This document shows positions 58,655 to 64,000 of a stretch of DNA of 64,000 bases, one piece after another. Under the pieces are notes generated by a model. The model was given only the letters and a program-made list of their open reading frames with translations. It searched no databases and was not told where the DNA came from. Source of the stretch: Andreprevotia lacus DSM 23236 (GTDB lineage Bacteria > Pseudomonadota > Gammaproteobacteria > Burkholderiales > Chitinibacteraceae); NCBI RefSeq assembly GCF_900176275.1, contig NZ_FWXD01000004.1:1-64000 (forward strand), in the 5' to 3' direction. Position numbers and translations under genes: made by a program. Position 1 is the first letter of the stretch. Every line of letters starts with the position of its first letter.

Positions 58655-59131
58655 TCAGGGCTTGAGCAATGCCAGCAGCGTGGTCTTGTTGTCATCCTTG
58701 GCAATGTCGTAGGCCGTTTTGCCGGAGGCCGATTTCAGCGATTTGTCGGCGCCATTGGCCAGCAGTGCCTTGACGAATTCCGGCTTGCCGTAGGACACCG
58801 CCATGTGCAGCGGGGTCATGTCGTCGTAGGTGCCGCGGGCGTTGATGTCGGCCCCCTTCTTGACCAGCAGTTCGATGACTTCGACCGAGCCGTAGTAGGC
58901 GGCCACGTGCAGCGGATACCAGCCTTCCTTGCTCATTTTGTCCAGCTCTGGCTGGCAGCGATTGAGCATGTCCTTGACCTGGGCGGTTTTGCCACCGGAA
59001 ATGGCCATGGTGAAGGGGGTTTCACCCGCTGCGTCGCGCTGGTTGATTTTGGCGCAATTGACTGCAGCCAGGCTGGCAGTGCTGATGACCATGCCGGCCA
59101 GAGCCAGCGTACAGAGCAGTTTGGTTTGCAT
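58655..59131 (-). CDS. periplasmic ankyrin-repeat protein
   Basis: 158 residues. Signal peptide (L-A-L-A-G-M-V-I-S-T-A-S-L-A). Three to four ankyrin repeats: G-E-T-P-F-T-M-A-I-S-G-G, W-Y-P-L-H-V-A-A-Y-Y-G-S-V-E-V-I-E-L-L-V, M-T-P-L-H-M-A-V-S-Y-G-K-P-E-F-V-K-A-L-L and G-K-T-A-Y-D-I-A-K-D. Protein-binding role in the periplasm; AnkB-like proteins accompany catalases elsewhere, but no catalase is here. Confidence 0.8.
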   Translation of the reverse strand: MQTKLLCTLALAGMVISTASLAAVNCAKINQRDAAGETPFTMAISGGKTAQVKDMLNRCQPELDKMSKEGWYPLHVAAYYGSVEVIELLVKKGADINARGTYDDMTPLHMAVSYGKPEFVKALLANGADKSLKSASGKTAYDIAKDDNKTTLLALLKP

Positions 59132-59360
59132 CCTGATTCTCGCGAGGTGTCTTGTGATTTGCAGCCGAAGGGCAGGCGAGGCATTATGCTATGGTTTCAT
59201 GTTGATTACTAGATGTGAAATATTTGGTGTGATGCAGATCATGCGGGAGTGCGCCCGTTTTGCAGCGGCTTGCCGAAAGCGATGTGGTCCGCGCCCTTCA
59301 TGCGGTTGGCGTGATACGGGATGTCTGAAAATTTGGACTCTTGATTTGTTGAGGAATTGA

Positions 59361-60368
59361 ATGGTGAATCTGGTGAGATTGAGATGGTCATGGGCGATAC
59401 CGCTGTTATGCAGCATGGCATTGGCGAATGCAGCGTTGCGGGAGGCCTCGTTCGATAGCGAGGCGGAGAGATACGAAGCATTGCTGATAAAAAAACAATA
59501 TCAGCTTGTCGACAATGCTCTGCAACGCGCGCTGGATCAGCAGGAACGGTTAAGTGGTGGTTTGCCAGTGCTGAATGCCGGCATGGCTGGATTGACCAAA
59601 GATCTGCATTCAGGCTGCGATTGCATCAAGAATGCAGAAGTATTGAGGAAAAAGTTGCCGTATTTGCTGGAGTGGCGCAAGCGCATGCCAAAATCGCCTT
59701 TTGCGGAGATTGCAGTCCCAAGGCTGCGCAGCAATCTTGCCTGGAGCTATCGTGGATATGGTTATGCCAATACGGTGAGCAATCAAGCTTGGCAGGCATT
59801 TCGCGATGAGATGACTGTTGCGCAAAAAATGCTGCTTGAAGCCAGCCCGGCAGCTCGCAGCAACCCTGAATGGTATGTAACCATGCTGAAAGTGCAGCTT
59901 GGCTTGGGCGTCAGCGAAAAGGAATTCAGGGCAGTGTATGACGAAGGCCAGCAGCGCTACCCGGATTACTACCCAATTTACAAAAATGCGGCGATTTACT
60001 TTACTGAACGCTGGTTTGGATCAAATGCAAAATACAAGCAGTTTGTGGATGATGCGGTTGCCCGTACGCGCGCCAAGCTGGGCGAAACGCTGTTTGCAAA
60101 GCTGCATGATCTCGAGTACTCGGACGACATGTTCAGATCCGGCGAAGTGGATTGGCCGCGGATGAAAGCCGGGCTGGAGCGAATCCAGGCTGATTACCCG
60201 GATCGATACAATCTGAATGTGTATGCACGCTATGCCTGCCAGGCCGCAGATTGGCCGACTTTACGCAAGCTCATGGTGAAGGTGGGCAACAATCCGGATA
60301 AAAAAGAGTGGGATAGAACAGGCCCCAATTTTTATGATTTTTGTGTCAGTGCCGTGGCCCGTACTTGA
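59361..60368 (+). CDS. DUF4034-like secreted protein
   Basis: 335 residues with a signal peptide (W-A-I-P-L-L-C-S-M-A-L-A-N-A). The rest is helical, with TPR-like spacing, containing E-A-L-L-I-K-K-Q-Y-Q-L-V-D-N-A-L-Q-R, W-S-Y-R-G-Y-G-Y-A and F-G-S-N-A-K-Y-K-Q-F. These match my memory of DUF4034 proteins. GC is somewhat lower than the window average. It is followed on the same strand by three or four small genes and may start an operon. Confidence 0.65.
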   Translation: MVNLVRLRWSWAIPLLCSMALANAALREASFDSEAERYEALLIKKQYQLVDNALQRALDQQERLSGGLPVLNAGMAGLTKDLHSGCDCIKNAEVLRKKLPYLLEWRKRMPKSPFAEIAVPRLRSNLAWSYRGYGYANTVSNQAWQAFRDEMTVAQKMLLEASPAARSNPEWYVTMLKVQLGLGVSEKEFRAVYDEGQQRYPDYYPIYKNAAIYFTERWFGSNAKYKQFVDDAVARTRAKLGETLFAKLHDLEYSDDMFRSGEVDWPRMKAGLERIQADYPDRYNLNVYARYACQAADWPTLRKLMVKVGNNPDKKEWDRTGPNFYDFCVSAVART

Positions 60369-60404
60369 GATGAGCCAGCAAGAAATGCATCGTGGAGAAA
60401 GCGA

Positions 60405-60752
60405 GTGCGCAGTGGGCTGATCCTTGCAACCGGCCAGTGGGGCGGCCGCTTGGCCGTTGCATTGGTCTGGTTGCTGGCCATGGCGGCGGGCGGCTATGCC
60501 TATGGGTTTCACCAATGCGGTGGATTCGGGGGCTGGGATGCGCCGTTGATGCTGGCGCTGATCGGTTTATATGCGATCTGCTGCAGGGCGTTCCGCAATT
60601 TGCCTTGGGCTTGGGCGCACGCAGCGGTGCTGCTGTTGGTGGGTTATGCAGCGTTGTGCGTGGGCGGGGCGTTTGGCTGGATCGGGTTTGTTGAGCCAGC
60701 TGGTGCGGCATGGTGGCCGACTTTCATTAAGGGGCTGCATGGTGGGTGTTGA
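60405..60752 (+). CDS. small four-helix membrane protein
   Basis: 115 residues from GTG 60405 with GGAGAA upstream. Helices: L-A-V-A-L-V-W-L-L-A-M-A-A-G, L-M-L-A-L-I-G-L-Y-A-I, A-A-V-L-L-L-V-G-Y-A and a short last one. Family unknown. Likely cotranscribed with the next gene, which starts 7 bases after its stop. Confidence 0.6.
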   Translation: MRSGLILATGQWGGRLAVALVWLLAMAAGGYAYGFHQCGGFGGWDAPLMLALIGLYAICCRAFRNLPWAWAHAAVLLLVGYAALCVGGAFGWIGFVEPAGAAWWPTFIKGLHGGC

Positions 60753-60759
60753 GGCGGTG

Positions 60760-61101
60760 ATGACGTGGAAACTGAACGGCGTCCGCAGCTACCGCATCAG
60801 TGGAATGCTATTGCTGCTGATCGTGGCCTTCTTTGCAGTGCGGATGGGTAGACTGTCTTGTACACCGGGGTACGGCGTTCCACTTGCTTTGCTGTTTTGT
60901 GCTTCGGCAACTCTGCTGCATCTGATCTGGTTCTGGCGGCTGCCCAGACCATGGTTGCGCATGGCATTGTCATTGGGGCTGCTGTTCATTGTTTACGACG
61001 CAGGCGTGGTTGCGGGGCTGGCGATGCTCGACACGAGTAGCCTGGCGGAATGGCTGGAACAGTTCCTGCACTTGCTGCAGGGTGGGGCATTCGGGTGTTG
61101 A
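60760..61101 (+). CDS. small membrane protein
   Basis: 113 residues, with helices M-L-L-L-L-I-V-A-F-F-A-V, V-P-L-A-L-L-F-C-A-S-A-T-L-L and A-L-S-L-G-L-L-F-I-V-Y. The ATG at 60760 has GAGGCGG upstream; an ATG at 60739 would overlap the preceding gene. Similar in size and topology to the gene before it. Family unknown. Confidence 0.55.
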   Translation: MTWKLNGVRSYRISGMLLLLIVAFFAVRMGRLSCTPGYGVPLALLFCASATLLHLIWFWRLPRPWLRMALSLGLLFIVYDAGVVAGLAMLDTSSLAEWLEQFLHLLQGGAFGC

Positions 61102-61112
61102 ATAGACAGGCG

Positions 61113-61628
61113 ATGAGATTCCGATGGGGCTTGGGCTCCTTGCTCGCAGTGTTCATGTTGCTCGCGGGCATGCAGGCACAGGCTGGATCGGGTGCCGAGC
61201 GCACCCTGCAGCGGCGGGTGGACGGTCTGATAGCTGCGTTCAGCGATGGCATGGCGGTGAGTTATCCGGAGTTTCGTTCCATCCACTACGGCAAGGTGTT
61301 CGAGTCGCCGCGTGATGCGGTGGTGCTGTTCAGCATCGAGGGCTTTGGTGGCGGCAATTACCACGCGGAGTATCTGGCCTTGTTTGCTGCCGTACCGCCT
61401 GATCGCTTTGAGGGCCGGGCGACGCAGCCCTATCGATTGGTTGCGGTGAGCAAGATCGGTGGGCGGGGCTGGCGGACGTTTGATTCGCGCAAGCTGGTGA
61501 TCGCGCCGGGATCGGTGCGCTTGGCGGGGCAGGCGTGGGGGGACAAGGACCCAGGCTGCTGTCCGTCTTTGCCGCTGCAGGTGATGTTCCGGGTGGAGGA
61601 TGAGCGGATTGTGGAGGGGGTGAAATAG
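61113..61628 (+). CDS. secreted hypothetical protein
   Basis: 171 residues with signal peptide (L-G-S-L-L-A-V-F-M-L-L-A-G-M-Q-A-Q-A). Mature part beta-rich: A-V-V-L-F-S-I-E-G-F-G-G-G-N-Y-H-A-E-Y and P-G-C-C-P-S-L-P-L-Q-V-M-F-R. A start at TTG 61098 overlapping the previous stop is possible. Family unknown. Confidence 0.6.
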   Translation: MRFRWGLGSLLAVFMLLAGMQAQAGSGAERTLQRRVDGLIAAFSDGMAVSYPEFRSIHYGKVFESPRDAVVLFSIEGFGGGNYHAEYLALFAAVPPDRFEGRATQPYRLVAVSKIGGRGWRTFDSRKLVIAPGSVRLAGQAWGDKDPGCCPSLPLQVMFRVEDERIVEGVK

Positions 61629-61629
61629 C

Positions 61630-62001
61630 GTGGCCGCCGTTATGTGCAGCAGACCGCCTTTTTTGGAGATCGATTTTTTCCGGCCTGACGATGATGAAGC
61701 TGATGCCTTCCTGTGCATCCCTTTGCGGGTAGATACGCGTTGGCAGGAGGTGGACTGGCATTCAGTCAGTCTTGACGCGCTGAAGAGCATGAGCCGGCCG
61801 GACTGGATTGAGGTGCCATTGCCTAATCAGGAGGTTTTGCAGCTGCGGGTTCATCTGCAGGAAGGTGAAGACCAAGTTATTATTTTTGTGCAGCTTTGGC
61901 TGCAGCCTATGTTTCTGGTCTTCATTACGCACCTTGGGCGGAGCGACTGTTGGATTGAGTGGATATCCAGCAATTCAGAGTGGGTAAGTGCTGAAAATTA
62001 G
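61630..62001 (+). CDS. small hypothetical protein
   Basis: 123 residues from GTG 61630, one base after the previous stop. It is soluble with beta patterning (L-E-I-D-F-F-R-P-D-D-D-E-A-D-A-F-L-C-I-P-L-R) and two late tryptophans (C-W-I-E-W-I). Convergent with the WapI-like gene, overlapping by four bases. Family unknown; size and context resemble immunity-type genes. Confidence 0.55.
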   Translation: MAAVMCSRPPFLEIDFFRPDDDEADAFLCIPLRVDTRWQEVDWHSVSLDALKSMSRPDWIEVPLPNQEVLQLRVHLQEGEDQVIIFVQLWLQPMFLVFITHLGRSDCWIEWISSNSEWVSAEN

Positions 62002-62450
62002 TCCGGAGTGCTGCGCACCGGAAATCGTCGCAGGATGGCGGCCGCAGCAATGGCGAGATCGGCAGGTGGGTTGAGGGCGAGCGGCAGCAGCAGTGTGAGG
62101 CCATCGTAGCGTTCCTCACCGCTGAGCCATGGCGGGGCGCATTCGTGGGCAAGGGTAAGGACGATGGCAGGTTCGGGCTGGCTGGTCAGCGCGAAGTCAA
62201 GGCAGGGCTCCCAGAAGCCGAGACCATCGTCATCGCCGCCTGGCTGCAGGGTGCTTAGCCACTTGGCCAGCGTGGCCAGTTCGGCGTTGGTCAGGCAAGG
62301 GTCGCGGAATTGCCAGTGGCCCAGCGGGTGCCGGATGTTGCCACGGATTTGCAGCCAGCGGTCATCGTCGCAAACGAAGCGACTGAAGGGAAACTGGTAG
62401 CCATCGACATCCAGTTGTACCTCGATATCTGCTGCGTACAGGCTAAGCAT
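61998..62450 (-). CDS. WapI-like immunity-type protein
   Basis: 150 residues. D-G-Y-Q-F-P-F-S-R-F, D-D-R-W-L-Q-I-R-G-N-I near residue 29 and W-Q-F-R-D-P-C-L-T-N-A-E-L-A-T-L-A-K-W-L near 45 match the pattern of the WapI family (immunity to the WapA tRNase toxin of Bacillus), in which GYxFP, nWLxvxg, and WxfxDPcLlTxEl blocks occur in this order. No WapA-like toxin is present, so it is an orphan. Confidence 0.65.
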   Translation of the reverse strand: MLSLYAADIEVQLDVDGYQFPFSRFVCDDDRWLQIRGNIRHPLGHWQFRDPCLTNAELATLAKWLSTLQPGGDDDGLGFWEPCLDFALTSQPEPAIVLTLAHECAPPWLSGEERYDGLTLLLPLALNPPADLAIAAAAILRRFPVRSTPD

Positions 62451-62602
62451 TGGGTGGGTCTGATGGGGTGTCGGGCCTTACTTTAGCGCTTGGTCTGCAG
62501 ACCACCAAGTGCGCGTGTTTCGCACTCGATTGGCAGTCCCGGGGTTCCTTGGCATTTTTCGGGCATTGTCGATTCGCTTGTTTCCGTGGGCGATTTGCAT
62601 TG

Positions 62603-62632
62603 CAAAATAATACGTACGTACGTATTATTTTG
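62603..62632. promoter_or_regulatory. perfect 30-bp palindrome, TetR operator candidate
   Basis: The left half CAAAATAATACGTAC (62603-62617) is matched exactly by its reverse complement (62618-62632). The centre TACGTACGTA is strongly symmetric. It lies 25 bases before the TetR start, where self-repression is expected. Confidence 0.92.
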
Positions 62633-62657
62633 AGCAAGACAACACGGAGCCCATCTC

Positions 62658-63263
62658 ATGGCCAAGCCCTCATTGCGTGAACCCTTGCTGCAGGCCGGTC
62701 TGCAGGTGATGTTTCACGATGGCTATGTTGGCGCCAGCGTGCGCGATATCACCGTGGCGGCGGGTGCGCCGCTGGGGTCGTTTACCAATCATTTCAGCTC
62801 CAAGGAGGCATTCGCCGCCGAGGTGCTGGCACGTTACTTCGACTATGTGAAGGGGTTGGTGCGCCAGGCGCTGGACGATGCCAGCCTGCCGCCGCGCGAT
62901 CGTCTGCGGCGCTATCTGGACCTGATTACCGACAAGCTGGCGGCCGACGGCTGCACGCGCGGCTGCCTGATTGGCGACTTCAGCCTGGAAACGCCCGGCC
63001 ACAGCGCGCTGCTGCGTGAACAACTGGCCGGCATCTTTGGCGAATGGCGCGATCTGTTTGCCCGCTGCATTGCTGATGCGCAAGCCGCCGGCGAGATTGC
63101 CACCGACTTCCCGCCCGACGAGCTGGCCGAGTTCCTGTTGGCCAGCTGGCAGGGCGCCATCCTGCGCATGAAGGTGGAGCGCAGCACCGCTGCGCTCGAG
63201 CGCTTCAAGCGCATTGCTTTCGCAACCGTCTTCTCGGGAGGACAGCATGAACGCACCGCATGA
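62658..63263 (+). CDS. TetR/AcrR-family regulator
   Basis: 201 residues. The DNA-binding domain has A-G-L-Q-V-M-F-H-D-G-Y-V-G-A-S-V-R-D-I-T-V-A-A-G-A-P-L-G-S-F-T-N-H-F in pieces typical of TetR helices 1-3, then S-K-E-A-F-A. The ligand domain includes C-T-R-G-C-L-I-G-D-F, typical of the TetR_C subfamily. It overlaps the dehalogenase gene by 17 bases and is probably cotranscribed with it, repressing both from the palindrome at 62603. Confidence 0.9.
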   Translation: MAKPSLREPLLQAGLQVMFHDGYVGASVRDITVAAGAPLGSFTNHFSSKEAFAAEVLARYFDYVKGLVRQALDDASLPPRDRLRRYLDLITDKLAADGCTRGCLIGDFSLETPGHSALLREQLAGIFGEWRDLFARCIADAQAAGEIATDFPPDELAEFLLASWQGAILRMKVERSTAALERFKRIAFATVFSGGQHERTA

Positions 63264-64000
63264 ATTGCAGTTCGAGCACAGCCTGCAACGCGCCACGGTA
63301 TTGGGCGCCGATATGGCATATCGTGATCTGGGCAAGGCGGATGGGCCGGTGGTGCTGTTTTTGCATGGCAACCCGACTTCGTCTTATATCTGGCGCAACA
63401 TCATCCCGCATGTGGCGCCCCAGGCACGTTGCATCGCGCCCGATCTGATCGGCTACGGCCAATCCGGCAAACCGGATATCGATTACCGCTTTGCCGACCA
63501 CGTGCGCTACCTCGATGCGCTGCTCGATACCCTGGGTATTCGTGACTGCTTTATCGTTGCGCAGGACTGGGGTACGGCGCTGGCCTTTCACCATGCGGCG
63601 CGTTTCCCCGAGCGCATGCGCGGGCTGGCCTTCATGGAATTCATCCGCCCGTTTGCGCGCTGGGCGGATTTTCATCAGCGCGACAGCGCGCGCGAGGCCT
63701 TCCGCAAGTTCCGTACGCCGGGCGAGGGCGAGGCGATGATCATGGAACACAATGTCTTCATCGAACGCATCGTGCCCGCCGCCATCATGCGTACTTTGAG
63801 TGATGCGGAGATGAACGCCTACCGCGCGCCATTCCCAACGCCGGCCAGCCGCAAGCCGATCTGGCGCTTGCCCAACGAGCTGCCCATCGAAGGCCAGCCG
63901 GCCGATGTGCACGCGCTGCTGACCGAGGCGCATGCCGCGCTGGCGGCATCGACCTATCCCAAGCTGCTGTTTGCCGGCACGCCGGGGGCGCTGGTTTCGC
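63247..64000 (+). CDS. dhaA: haloalkane dehalogenase (3' end beyond window)
   Basis: At least 251 residues of an alpha/beta hydrolase of the haloalkane dehalogenase subfamily. The oxyanion/halide loop F-L-H-G-N-P-T-S-S-Y-I-W-R contains the Asn seen in the DhaA/LinB group; the nucleophile is Asp107 in I-V-A-Q-D-W-G-T-A-L with the adjacent halide-binding Trp; R-G-L-A-F-M-E-F holds the catalytic Glu of that group. The final His lies past the window edge. It converts haloalkanes to alcohols. ATG 63247 has GGGAGGA upstream. Confidence 0.9.
   Translation, partial: MNAPHELQFEHSLQRATVLGADMAYRDLGKADGPVVLFLHGNPTSSYIWRNIIPHVAPQARCIAPDLIGYGQSGKPDIDYRFADHVRYLDALLDTLGIRDCFIVAQDWGTALAFHHAARFPERMRGLAFMEFIRPFARWADFHQRDSAREAFRKFRTPGEGEAMIMEHNVFIERIVPAAIMRTLSDAEMNAYRAPFPTPASRKPIWRLPNELPIEGQPADVHALLTEAHAALAASTYPKLLFAGTPGALVS

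Overview
The window is high-GC bacterial DNA, densely packed on both strands, with short intergenic gaps and many 4-base ATGA/GTGA overlaps. The gene families (RND-free DHA2 exporter/LysR pair, HxlR, AraC, MCP, endonuclease V, LysE exporter, Sel1 and kelch proteins, leaderless phospholipase and RNase T2) fit a free-living proteobacterium. A betaproteobacterium, perhaps of the Neisseriales, is my best guess; no rRNA, tRNA or core operon is present to prove it. Several tracts have visibly lower GC (16.9-18.3 kb, 39.2-39.9 kb, the 10.2-10.3 kb AT island) and look acquired.

Layout. 0-1.2 kb: the 3' end of an IS5-type transposase, two 90-bp inverted-repeat elements and a Hint-domain protein whose splicing residues are replaced. 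1.3-3.7 kb: four overlapping minus-strand genes (DUF2251, membrane proteins). 3.9-6.3 kb: a secreted kelch/BACON/PPC protein. 6.3-9.9 kb: small envelope and unknown genes, including a Tai4-like amidase immunity protein and two genes that share an identical 38-bp 3' end. 10.2-14.2 kb: an AT-rich leader and a 1212-residue leaderless protein with Ig-like, PKD-like, permuted NlpC/P60-like and carboxypeptidase-regulatory-like regions. 14.4-16.8 kb: DHA2 exporter and divergent LysR regulator. 16.9-18.3 kb: low-GC small unknown genes. 18.3-21.3 kb: endonuclease V, AraC regulator, and a type II lumazine synthase behind an FMN riboswitch that carries a roughly 210-nt insertion. 21.4-25.5 kb: a LysM/peptidoglycan-binding protein translationally coupled to a 1154-residue nuclease-like (EEP-fold) protein with long acidic insertions.

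25.5-41.3 kb is a mixed run of membrane proteins, an M48 protease, a chemoreceptor, a LysE exporter, two pairs of paralogues, a GIY-YIG-like protein, acetyltransferases, a HEPN-like protein and a SUKH immunity protein. 41.4-48.3 kb is the most unusual part: a leaderless tyrosine-phosphatase-like protein, a GH64-like protein, a secreted RNase T2, an orphan contractile-tail sheath protein with a tightly linked partner gene, and a leaderless PI-PLC. No tube, baseplate or ATPase gene accompanies the sheath. 48.5-64 kb returns to accessory household genes: a phosphotransferase, acetyltransferases, a 20-repeat Sel1 protein, PaiB, CPBP-like membrane protein, a FosX-like enzyme, a DHFR-like reductase with a divergent HxlR regulator sharing a perfect operator palindrome, ankyrin and DUF4034-like proteins, a WapI-like immunity protein, and a TetR regulator with a perfect 30-bp palindrome driving a haloalkane dehalogenase that runs off the end.

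Taken together the window is rich in leaderless hydrolases and in orphan immunity-type proteins (Tai4, SUKH, WapI-like, DUF4304), as expected for a lineage with contact-dependent or contractile effector systems whose main apparatus lies elsewhere. The two best candidates for something undescribed are the orphan sheath neighbourhood and the LysM/EEP-nuclease pair.
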